Assembly (NCBI RefSeq): GCF_038066715.1
Contig: NZ_JBBUKT010000001.1
Span: 930,001 to 994,000, forward strand
Source of the DNA: Luteolibacter sp. Y139
Lineage (GTDB): Bacteria; Verrucomicrobiota; Verrucomicrobiia; Verrucomicrobiales; Akkermansiaceae
Length of the DNA: 64,000 nucleotides
Reading direction: 5' to 3'
Shown here: positions 56,348-64,000 of the stretch, piece after piece
How the letters are laid out: each line of letters begins with the position of its first letter
Numbering within the stretch: position 1 is the first letter of the stretch
Translations under genes and position numbers: made by a program
The notes under the pieces: model-generated
What the model was told of the DNA's origin: nothing
The model's input: the letters and a program-made list of their open reading frames with translations, nothing else
The model's database searches: none

Positions 56348-57529
56348 TCAAAGAATTTCGCTGACACGACCGGCACCCACGGTGCGGCCGCCTTCGCGGA
56401 TGGCGAAGCGCATGGTTTGCTCCATGGCGATCGGCGTGATGAGTTCAACCTCAAGGTTCACGTTGTCACCAGGCATCACCATCTCGACACCTTCCGGCAG
56501 CTTGATGCTTCCGGTCACGTCGGTGGTGCGGAAGTAGAACTGCGGGCGGTAGTTCGAGAAGAACGGGGTGTGGCGGCCGCCTTCTTCCTTGGACAGGACG
56601 TAGATTTCGCCCTTGAACTTGGAGTGAGCCTTCACCGAACCCGGCTTGGCGATGACCTGGCCGCGCTCGACCTGATCCTTCTTCAGACCGCGGATCAGGA
56701 GACCCACGTTGTCACCTGCACGACCTTCGTCGAGCAGCTTGCGGAACATTTCGATGTCCGTGACGGTGGTCTTCTGGGTGTCGCGAATGCCGACGATTTC
56801 GATTTCCTCCATCTTCTTGACGATACCGCGCTCGACACGACCGGTGACGACCGTTCCACGACCTTCGATCGAGAACACGTCTTCCACGGGCATGAGGAAG
56901 GGCTTGTCGACAGCGCGCTCTGGCTCCGGGATGTAGGAGTCAACGGCGTCCATCAGCTTGAAGATGTTTTCCTTGTGGGTCGCGTCGCCGTCGAGGGCCG
57001 CCTTGGCGGAGCCCTTCACGATCGGGATCTCGTCGCCCGGGAATTCGTAGGTGGAGAGAAGGTCGCGGATTTCCATCTCGACGAGCTCAAGGAGTTCTTC
57101 GTCGTCGACGAGGTCCACCTTGTTCATGAACACCACGAGGGCAGGCACGCCGACCTGGCGGGCGAGAAGGATGTGCTCGCGGGTCTGCGGCATCGGGCCG
57201 TCAGCGGCGGACACCACGAGGATGCCACCGTCCATCTGGGCGGCGCCGGTGATCATGTTCTTCACGTAGTCAGCGTGACCCGGGCAGTCCACGTGAGCGT
57301 AGTGGCGCTTGTCGGTTTCGTATTCGACGTGGGCGGTGTTGATCGTGATACCGCGCTCGCGCTCCTCGGGAGCGGCGTCGATGTCTGCATAGCTCTTCTT
57401 TTCCGCAAATCCTTTGTCCGCGAGGGTGTTGGTGATGGCGGCGGTGAGAGTCGTCTTGCCGTGGTCAACGTGGCCGATGGTGCCGATGTTGACGTGGGGC
57501 TTGTTCCGCTTGAATGATTCTTTGGCCAT
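56348..57529 (-). CDS. tuf: Elongation factor Tu
   Basis: 393 residues, normal. GTPase motifs GHVDHGKTT (P-loop), DCPGH and NKVD are present, plus [14 protein letters not shown] in switch I. Brings aminoacyl-tRNA to the ribosome. Flanked by tRNA-Thr upstream and tRNA-Trp downstream, a common bacterial order. No second tuf is in the window. Confidence 0.99.
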   Translation of the reverse strand: MAKESFKRNKPHVNIGTIGHVDHGKTTLTAAITNTLADKGFAEKKSYADIDAAPEERERGITINTAHVEYETDKRHYAHVDCPGHADYVKNMITGAAQMDGGILVVSAADGPMPQTREHILLARQVGVPALVVFMNKVDLVDDEELLELVEMEIRDLLSTYEFPGDEIPIVKGSAKAALDGDATHKENIFKLMDAVDSYIPEPERAVDKPFLMPVEDVFSIEGRGTVVTGRVERGIVKKMEEIEIVGIRDTQKTTVTDIEMFRKLLDEGRAGDNVGLLIRGLKKDQVERGQVIAKPGSVKAHSKFKGEIYVLSKEEGGRHTPFFSNYRPQFYFRTTDVTGSIKLPEGVEMVMPGDNVNLEVELITPIAMEQTMRFAIREGGRTVGAGRVSEIL

Positions 57530-57577
57530 GGTGGTGGTGGTTTCGCGATTGAGCTGCTCGTCCGGTCATGCGGCCGC

Positions 57578-57652
<75 letters not shown>

Positions 57653-57785
57653 CTTACGGCGTTGACGCTGGACCCGGACGGATGATCAAGAAGTTCGAAG
57701 GGGCTTCCATAGAGCGACAAACCCTCCGAATTTCCTGGTCGGTTCCGGGAAAAGCGGGGCGCAAGCTGACCGAAGCCGACCACCC

Positions 57786-57820
57786 TGTCAAAAAAAATAT
57801 TGATTGAAAGAAGATTTATC
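57786..57820 (-). promoter_or_regulatory. Candidate promoter of the tRNA-Thr/tuf/rpo cluster
   Basis: On the minus strand a TTGACA -35 box (57786-57791) is preceded by an AT-rich stretch with a T-run (57792-57820), like an UP element of stable-RNA promoters. No convincing -10 box is seen at 17 bp. About 134 bp before the tRNA-Thr 5' end. Confidence 0.4.
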
Positions 57821-57873
57821 GAAAACCCCGGAAAAATCATTCGGATTCAATCAGTTACACAATTTCGAAAACT

Positions 57874-58695
57874 TCACGCCGTGGCTTCCGCAGCCTGCTC
57901 CGCAGCAATCAAGCGGTTGAAGCGCGACAACTGAAGGCATCGCCCGGTCGCAGTATCGATGTCCGCGACCACGCCGCACATCCGGACGGGGCCGGTGGCG
58001 ATCGGAAAACGGGTCGGCATGCCGGTCCGGAACCGCCACACCACCGACTCCGGGGCCCGTCCCAGCACCGAGTCCTCGGGGCCGCACATCCCGGCGTCGG
58101 TCAGGCAACCCGTGCCGCCCGCCAGAATCCTCTCGTCCGCCGTCTGGACGTGGGTGTGGGTGCCCACCACCACCGAAATCTTGCCATCCAGCGCCCAGCC
58201 CATCGCGATCTTCTCGCTGGTCGTCTCGGCGTGGAAATCCAGGAAAATCACCTGCACCCCGTCCGCCCGCAGGCGCTCGGCCTCCGCTTCCACCATCAGG
58301 AAGGGATTTTCCAAGGGCGGCTGCATGAATGAGCGCCCCTGCGCCTGGATCACGGCCACCCGGCCTTTCGGAGTCTCCAAGACCACCGAGCCTTGGCCCG
58401 GCGTCTCCTCCGGATAATTGATCGGCCGCAGCAGCCGCGGCTCGGTCGGCAGGTAGTCCACGATTTCCTGCTGGTCCCACACGTGATCGCCGGTGGTGAT
58501 CACCGCCGCCCCGGCCCGGAGCAGGTCAATCGCGATGCGCGGTGTAATCCCCCGCCCTCCCGCGGCGTTCTCCCCGTTGACGATGATGAAATCGAGCGCC
58601 AGTTCTTTGCGCAGGCTTGGCAAATGCTCGATCACGGCCCTGCGACCGGGTTCACCAACGATGTCACCAAGGAAAAGGATGCGGATCGACTCCAT
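57874..58695 (-). CDS. YmdB-family metallophosphoesterase (TIGR00282)
   Basis: 273 residues with metal-site motifs in family order: FLGDIVGEPGRR, VNGENAAGG, TTGDHVWDQ, DFHAETTSEK and GTHTHVQTADE. YmdB enzymes are 2',3'-cyclic nucleotide phosphodiesterases that affect biofilm and RNA turnover in Bacillus. Cytosolic. It is divergent from the amidase (about 87 bp between starts) and not part of the tuf cluster. Confidence 0.93.
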   Translation of the reverse strand: MESIRILFLGDIVGEPGRRAVIEHLPSLRKELALDFIIVNGENAAGGRGITPRIAIDLLRAGAAVITTGDHVWDQQEIVDYLPTEPRLLRPINYPEETPGQGSVVLETPKGRVAVIQAQGRSFMQPPLENPFLMVEAEAERLRADGVQVIFLDFHAETTSEKIAMGWALDGKISVVVGTHTHVQTADERILAGGTGCLTDAGMCGPEDSVLGRAPESVVWRFRTGMPTRFPIATGPVRMCGVVADIDTATGRCLQLSRFNRLIAAEQAAEATA

Positions 58696-58782
58696 AAGAC
58701 CGGGAAATTTCGGCCGGCGCTCGCATGCCCCGGCGCGCGAGGCTTACCCCCCAAGCGTCCCTTGCGCCAAGCCTATTCCCCG

Positions 58783-60048
58783 ATGACCCCCCGCTCCGCC
58801 CCGCTTTGGATCGTGCTTTTTCTGGCCGCCGCCGCCGCCCTCTGGTGGTGGCAAAAGCCAGCTCCCCCACCGCTCCCGCCCGCTCCAACACCCCCGCCAC
58901 CAACACTTTCCGACTTGGCCGGAGTTCCCGACTGGGCGTCCCTGAACCGCTACCAGTCGACCATCACCCGCACCGACTTCCTGCGGCTGATGGATCAGGT
59001 TTTCACCGTCTCGCCCGCGTGGCGCGATTGGATCGAGGTCGGCACCGAAGACGCGAAAATCCGCACCACCGACGGCGAATCCCTCCGCCTCCGCTTCGCC
59101 CCGGACGGCCTCGCCAGCACCCCGCCCCGCTACTGGCGGACCTTGGCCGAGCTCCCGCCCGCACCACCGGATCGCCCGCTGGACGGCCTGAAAATCGCCA
59201 TCGACCCCGGCCACATCGGCGGCCGCTGGGGAAAGATGGAGGAGCGCTGGTTCCAACTCCCCGGCAGCAACCTGCAGGTGCAAGAGGGCGACATGACCCT
59301 CCAGGTCGCGAAGCTCCTGAAGCCGAAGCTCGAAGCACTCGGCGCCACCGTCACCCTCGTCCGCGACCAAACCGAGCCGGTCACCACCATCCGCCCGGAA
59401 ATGCTCCAGGACGAAGCCCGCGCCAGCCAATCCGGCGAAAGCATCGCCAAGCTCGCCGAGCGACTCTTCTACCGCACCGCCGAAATCCGTGCCCGGGCGA
59501 AGCTAGTGAACGACACCATCAAGCCCGACCTCGTCCTCTGCCTGCACTTCAATGCCAACGAGTGGGGCGACCCGAAGGCTCCCACCCTCGTCCCGGCCAA
59601 TCATTTCCACATGATCCTCAACGGCGGCTACACCGATGACGAAGTCGCCCTCGCCGACCAGCGCCACGATCTGCTCACGAAGCTGCTGCAAGGCATCCAC
59701 GACGAGGAGCGCAAGCTCGCCGCCAGCGCCGCCGCCGCCTTCGTCGAGAAAACCGGCATGCCGCCCTACCTCTACAGCCCGGACAAAAGGAACAACCGCA
59801 ACGTCGACGCAAATCCCTACCTCTGGGCCCGCAATCTCCTCGCGAACCGCCTCTACGAGTGCCCGGTCGTCTACTACGAGCCCTACGTCATGAACTCGAC
59901 CGAGGACTACGCCCGCATTGAAGCTGGCGACTACGAAGGCGAGCGCGAGGTCGCCGGAAAGATGCGCCCTTCGATCTTCCGCGAATACGCCAGCTGCGTC
60001 GCACTCGGGCTTGAGCGCTATTTTCGGGAGCGCTCCCCAGTGCGGTGA
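58783..60048 (+). CDS. N-acetylmuramoyl-L-alanine amidase (Amidase_3)
   Basis: 421 residues from the ATG at 58783; the frame further upstream is antisense to the YmdB gene. N-terminal anchor or signal segment (PLWIVLFLAAAAALWWW) is followed by a Pro-rich linker (PAPPPLPPAPTPPPPT). The catalytic domain begins KIAIDPGHIGGRWG (metal histidine), then a glutamate region in EERWFQLPG and a second histidine in LCLHFNANEWG. Cuts the stem peptide from muramic acid in the wall. Set near cell division or lysis, but no partner seen. Confidence 0.85.
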   Translation: MTPRSAPLWIVLFLAAAAALWWWQKPAPPPLPPAPTPPPPTLSDLAGVPDWASLNRYQSTITRTDFLRLMDQVFTVSPAWRDWIEVGTEDAKIRTTDGESLRLRFAPDGLASTPPRYWRTLAELPPAPPDRPLDGLKIAIDPGHIGGRWGKMEERWFQLPGSNLQVQEGDMTLQVAKLLKPKLEALGATVTLVRDQTEPVTTIRPEMLQDEARASQSGESIAKLAERLFYRTAEIRARAKLVNDTIKPDLVLCLHFNANEWGDPKAPTLVPANHFHMILNGGYTDDEVALADQRHDLLTKLLQGIHDEERKLAASAAAAFVEKTGMPPYLYSPDKRNNRNVDANPYLWARNLLANRLYECPVVYYEPYVMNSTEDYARIEAGDYEGEREVAGKMRPSIFREYASCVALGLERYFRERSPVR

Positions 60049-60219
60049 AGTCGCACGCTCAACCGTCTCCACGGCGGCAATAGATCCCGGAAACCTGTCA
60101 TTACTGGATTTTGTAGGATCGCCCATTTCTCCGTTGTGAGACCGGTCGATCGCCCACCTTCATGTCTGTGGCGACCGCTGCATCGTCCTCAAACCCAAGA
60201 GGGCAAAACCCACCACCAC

Positions 60220-63200
60220 ATGCTTCCATTTCTCCGGCTTTGCCGTTCGGCAATAAGCGCTGGCGTGATCTTGCTTGGCATCAAGCCAGCACTCGCCGCC
60301 CCCATCCTCTATGAAGGATTCGATGGCGCGGTCGGCTCCGGAAACATCGTCGCCCAATCCGGAGGAACCGGTTGGAGCGGAGCTTGGCAAGCGATCGGCG
60401 GAAATGCGGACGTTTCTTCCGGCAGCATGACAGCGGGCCTCAACGGCCCACCCGGCTACGACGGTTTCTCCACCGGTCAAAGATGCTATCTGCCGAATGG
60501 TTCCCGCGTCGGCCGCAATCTCAACACTTCAGCTGGCGGCCCCTTCGGAACTCTCGGCTACCGGGATGGCAACGGAAGAATCGGAGCAGACGGAAAGACG
60601 CTCTATCTCAGCTTCCTGCAGCAGCCGAACGCAGCCAGCTACTTCTACGAGTTCGAATTCCACCGCGACGACCTCGGCGATCCCGGCCGCATCGGTGGCA
60701 TCGGCAACGACCTCTCCGGCAGCAACAACGTAAACCTGCGTGCTCCCAATGGCACTCACACCACCATTGGTCCCGGCAATACCAACGTAAACCTCTACGT
60801 CGTCAGGATCGATTTCAAGGCAGGCAACGACGACGTGCGGGTCTACATGAACCCCACGTCCCTCACCGAACCGGAGACACCCACGCTCACGAAACTCTCG
60901 GCGTCCGACATGTCGTTCAATGGGATCTCCTTCGGTGCCTATCTGAATAGCCGCACCGTCATGCACGATGAGATCCGCATGGGCCAGACCTGGCAGGATG
61001 TCGTGCCCGCTCCACCGGCAAGCACTCCGCTCGTCGGAAATTTCAACTCATCAAACGTAGCCGGCACCACAGCCACCATCACCGGCGCGGTCACTCGTGT
61101 CGGCTCTGACGTGCCGCAGGTGACTCTCTACTACGGCACCACCGACGGCGGGAACGCTCCCACAAACTGGCAACAGTCGGTTGCTCTCGGCTCACAAAGC
61201 GGAAACTTCTCGGTGCCCCTAACAGGCCTGCAACCCCGCACCCGCTACTACTACTCGGCATTCGTCCAGAATACGAGTGGCTCAAGCTGGTCTCCGGCAG
61301 GCCTCGAGTTCGCCACCATCACCGCACCACCGGTAGTCGCCAACCTGCCTGTGAGCGAACTGACCATCAACACCGCTCGCGTCGGCGCAACCGTGACCAG
61401 CACTGGCGGCCGGACGCCGGTCCTCACGCTTTATCATGGACCTTCCGACGGCGGCACCAATCCCGCCGCATGGCTGCACTCCGTGGCACTCGGTGCATCG
61501 GACACCACCGCAAGCACCGTCATAGGCGGACTCACCCAAGGCACCACCTACTACTTCCGCGTCTTCGGCGTGAATGAAGGCGGAGAGTCCTGGGCATCCT
61601 CCTCGGCCAGCTTCACGACACCCCTGCCAGCATTGCCAGTCGTCGAAAACGTGCCCGCCACCCAGATCAATGGCTTCTCCGCCACCCTCGGCGGGAACGT
61701 CGTCTCGACCGGCAATGCGCCCACCACCATCACCATCTTCTATGGCCGCACCAACGGCGGCACCAATGCTAGCGCGTGGGCCCGCTCGGTAAATGTCGGT
61801 CTTCAATCCGCGAATTTCTCCGCCCTCGTAGGCGAACTCACTACCACCGCGAACTACTTCTTCCGCGCCCGCGCCCAGAATGCGGCAGGCACCGCTTGGG
61901 CACCCGCAAGCGGCACCTTCACCACCACCAACTTCACCCCGACCACGGTCTACCTGAACGAATTCTGCGTCTCCACCAATGGAGATAACCCACACCCCTA
62001 TCCCGATTCTGACGGAGACGAAGAAGACTGGGTTGAACTCTACAATCCGGCCGCCAGCGCGGTGGACATCGGCGGCTACTACCTCACCGACAACGCAACG
62101 AAGCTCAACAAGTGGCGCTTTCCTTCCCCGACCCTCATTCCCGCGAACGGCTACCTCGTGGTCTTCGCCTCTGACAAAAATCGCGTGGTGAGCGGCCAGC
62201 AACTGCACACCAACTTCAAGCTCTCCGAAGAAGGCGAATATCTCGCGCTCGTGGAACCCAATGGATCAACGATCGTCAAAGCCTTCTCCCCCGCCTTCCC
62301 CGTGGTTCCGGAATACTGGTCCTACGGTCTCACACTCCCATCCCCGGGCGGAAACTATCTCCCTTTCCAAACCCCCACACCCGGAGCCGCCAATACCACC
62401 GCCGCAGGAACCCCGGCTGGAGTGGTGAACTTCAGCATCCCCTCCAAGGCATTCTCCACCTCTTCCATCTCGCTCACTCTCACCACCGCATCGCCGACCG
62501 CGACCATTCGCTACACCACCGACCGCTCGGAGCCTAACAGCTCATCCCCTGCTTACACCAGTCCGCTCGTGCTGAGCGCCACCACGCAAGTCAGGGCCCG
62601 CACGTTTGAAAGCGCCGTTGGCTTCGCACCGGGTCTAGTCCATTCAGAAACGTATGTGAAGCTGGGTGCAGGGGCCGGAGCCTTCACCTCCAATCTCCCT
62701 GTCGTCGTCCTCGACAACTTCGCCGGTGGACGCCCGGACTCCGACAAACAGATGGCCTGGATGCTCTACGAGCCCAATGCCGCTTCCGCCAATCGCACCT
62801 CCCTGACTAACCTCCCCGTCCTCGCCACCCGCGGTCGCATGGTCGTGCGCGGTTCCAGCTCCGCAGGCTGGCCCAAGTATTCGATGAACATCGAAGCCTG
62901 GGACGAATTCGACGCGGACGCCGACGTCTCGCCACTCGGCATGCCAGCCGAGGCCGATTGGATCCTCGGCAGCTTCTACGACACGGACCGGGCCATGATC
63001 CGCAATCCGTTCATGTATGAAATGAGCAACCGCATCGGTCGCTTCGCCTCGCGCACGAAATACGTGGAAGTCTTCGCGAATACCAATGACGGCACCGTCG
63101 ACTACCCCGGCGACTATCTCGGCGTCTACGCCCTGATGGACAAGCCGGAGCGCGGTGCCAACCGCATCCCGGTGGAGAAGTTGAAACCCAACGTGACTAC

Positions 63201-64000
63201 CGGAAACGATCTCACCGGCGGCTACATCATCCGCGTCGACCGCGTCGAACCCGGCACCTCCGGCTGGGTCACGAACCGGAACTTCCCGCTCTCCGAAGTC
63301 GCAGGCTCCGTCGGCCGCCTCGTCTACGACTATCCATCCGAAGAACCCTTCCCACTCCCTTCAATCCCAGCAGCCCAATCCGCTTACATCCGGAACTACG
63401 TGCAGGAATTCGAGGACGCCGTCGTCCAACCCAACTGGACCAACCCGACGACTGGAAAACCTTACACCGACTACATTGATCGCGGTTCGTGGGTCGACCA
63501 CGGCCTTCTCAATATCCTCTCCGCGAACGTCGACGGCCTCCGCCTGAGCACGTTCATGCACAAGCCGCGCGGCGGCAAGCTCATCGCCGGACCCATCTGG
63601 GATTTCGATCTCTCGATGAGCAATGGCAACCCGCTCAACTGGAGTTCCACCGGCGGCGACTCCACCGATCTCCTGCATTGGGGATGGTGGAAATACCTCT
63701 ATGCCGACCCGGATTTCTGGCAACTCTTCACCGACCGTTGGGCGGAACTGCGCGGCGGCACCCTGTCCGATGCGAGCATCAATTCTCTCTTGGCCCAGTA
63801 TCAAACCGAACTCACCGAAGCCGCGGGACGCAACGCCTCGAAGTGGCCATCCATGGCCTTTCGCGACGGCCCCGACGCCGGTTCAACCGCGACCTACAGC
63901 GACGAATACGACATCGTCCGCACCTGGCTCACGCAGCACACGGCCTGGATGGACACCCAATTCGTACCCAAGCCCGTGCTAACAAACGGCCCCGGGAACT
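60220..64000 (+). CDS. Secreted CotH-kinase-family protein (partial, C-terminus missing)
   Basis: First 1260 codons; the gene runs off the right edge. Signal peptide MLPFLRLCRSAISAGVILLGIKPALA. Approximate order: module related to that of the other surface proteins (EGFDG...GGTGWSGAW, 30-255), three Fn3-like repeats (about 270-565, each with LYYGxxxGG...W...V and closing TT/AT), a lamin-tail domain (LNEFCVSTNGD...DWVELYNPA, about 576-720), a chitobiase-like Fn3 (TIRYTTDRSEP, 730-810) and a CotH domain (GDYLGVYALMDKPERG, about 970; PIWDFDLSMSNGNP, about 1128-1141). CotH is an atypical protein kinase fold. Start at 60220 gives the signal peptide. Confidence 0.8.
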   Translation, partial: MLPFLRLCRSAISAGVILLGIKPALAAPILYEGFDGAVGSGNIVAQSGGTGWSGAWQAIGGNADVSSGSMTAGLNGPPGYDGFSTGQRCYLPNGSRVGRNLNTSAGGPFGTLGYRDGNGRIGADGKTLYLSFLQQPNAASYFYEFEFHRDDLGDPGRIGGIGNDLSGSNNVNLRAPNGTHTTIGPGNTNVNLYVVRIDFKAGNDDVRVYMNPTSLTEPETPTLTKLSASDMSFNGISFGAYLNSRTVMHDEIRMGQTWQDVVPAPPASTPLVGNFNSSNVAGTTATITGAVTRVGSDVPQVTLYYGTTDGGNAPTNWQQSVALGSQSGNFSVPLTGLQPRTRYYYSAFVQNTSGSSWSPAGLEFATITAPPVVANLPVSELTINTARVGATVTSTGGRTPVLTLYHGPSDGGTNPAAWLHSVALGASDTTASTVIGGLTQGTTYYFRVFGVNEGGESWASSSASFTTPLPALPVVENVPATQINGFSATLGGNVVSTGNAPTTITIFYGRTNGGTNASAWARSVNVGLQSANFSALVGELTTTANYFFRARAQNAAGTAWAPASGTFTTTNFTPTTVYLNEFCVSTNGDNPHPYPDSDGDEEDWVELYNPAASAVDIGGYYLTDNATKLNKWRFPSPTLIPANGYLVVFASDKNRVVSGQQLHTNFKLSEEGEYLALVEPNGSTIVKAFSPAFPVVPEYWSYGLTLPSPGGNYLPFQTPTPGAANTTAAGTPAGVVNFSIPSKAFSTSSISLTLTTASPTATIRYTTDRSEPNSSSPAYTSPLVLSATTQVRARTFESAVGFAPGLVHSETYVKLGAGAGAFTSNLPVVVLDNFAGGRPDSDKQMAWMLYEPNAASANRTSLTNLPVLATRGRMVVRGSSSAGWPKYSMNIEAWDEFDADADVSPLGMPAEADWILGSFYDTDRAMIRNPFMYEMSNRIGRFASRTKYVEVFANTNDGTVDYPGDYLGVYALMDKPERGANRIPVEKLKPNVTTGNDLTGGYIIRVDRVEPGTSGWVTNRNFPLSEVAGSVGRLVYDYPSEEPFPLPSIPAAQSAYIRNYVQEFEDAVVQPNWTNPTTGKPYTDYIDRGSWVDHGLLNILSANVDGLRLSTFMHKPRGGKLIAGPIWDFDLSMSNGNPLNWSSTGGDSTDLLHWGWWKYLYADPDFWQLFTDRWAELRGGTLSDASINSLLAQYQTELTEAAGRNASKWPSMAFRDGPDAGSTATYSDEYDIVRTWLTQHTAWMDTQFVPKPVLTNGPGN

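Overview
The window is a GC-rich bacterial chromosome segment that most resembles the phylum Verrucomicrobiota, probably a Luteolibacter-like member of the Verrucomicrobiaceae. This is inferred from content, not from a search: an ECF sigma factor of the Rhodopirellula/Verrucomicrobium type, ECF sigma-Ser/Thr kinase pairs, very large signal-peptide proteins with autotransporter-type beta-strand repeats and thrombospondin-3 repeats, a prepilin-like protein, and a CotH/lamin-tail protein. I saw no insertion sequence, prophage, integrase, CRISPR array or rRNA gene.

Positions 1-20450 are housekeeping and small accessory genes. In order: a partial biotin gene (bioA); a four-gene unit of membrane protein, pseudopilin and ABC exporter; a threonylcarbamoyl-AMP synthase divergent from shikimate kinase; uvrB; a secreted protein of unknown function; a decayed SEC-C remnant overlapped by a UPF0158 gene; an Rrf2 regulator divergent from a group III truncated globin (a plausible nitric-oxide module); a VOC/DUF6157/beta-propeller set; a YheT-type hydrolase; a HIT protein; mannose-6-phosphate isomerase; ftsK; a lipoate ligase-like protein; and a CbiX chelatase with a DR2241-like iron-sulfur partner on a separate overlapping gene.

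Positions 20450-43600 are the accessory core. Four giant secreted proteins lie on the minus strand. Three share a module of about 230 residues that I do not recognise, present seven times in all; one of these three also carries a glucose/sorbosone dehydrogenase propeller and a diheme cytochrome region. Between them on the plus strand are two paralogous transmembrane Ser/Thr kinases (one with an ECF sigma factor directly upstream, one without) and a flavin-dependent halogenase. Intergenic DNA here carries a repeated structured element of about 250 bp (two clear copies) and a shorter T-run/GGCGGG motif at four sites, each upstream of a gene in this block. This repeat and motif set is my best candidate for an undescribed regulatory system.

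Positions 43600-57850 hold corA and then the classical transcription/translation cluster read on the minus strand: tRNA-Thr, tuf, tRNA-Trp, secE, nusG, rplK, rplA, rplJ, rplL, rpoB, rpoC, ending at a strong intrinsic terminator. Several intercistronic hairpins sit between these genes. From 57850 to the end are a YmdB-type phosphodiesterase, an N-acetylmuramoyl-L-alanine amidase and the first 1260 codons of a secreted CotH-family protein that runs off the right edge. Eight convergent gene pairs occur in the window, and seven of them either overlap at the stop codons or are less than 20 bp apart.
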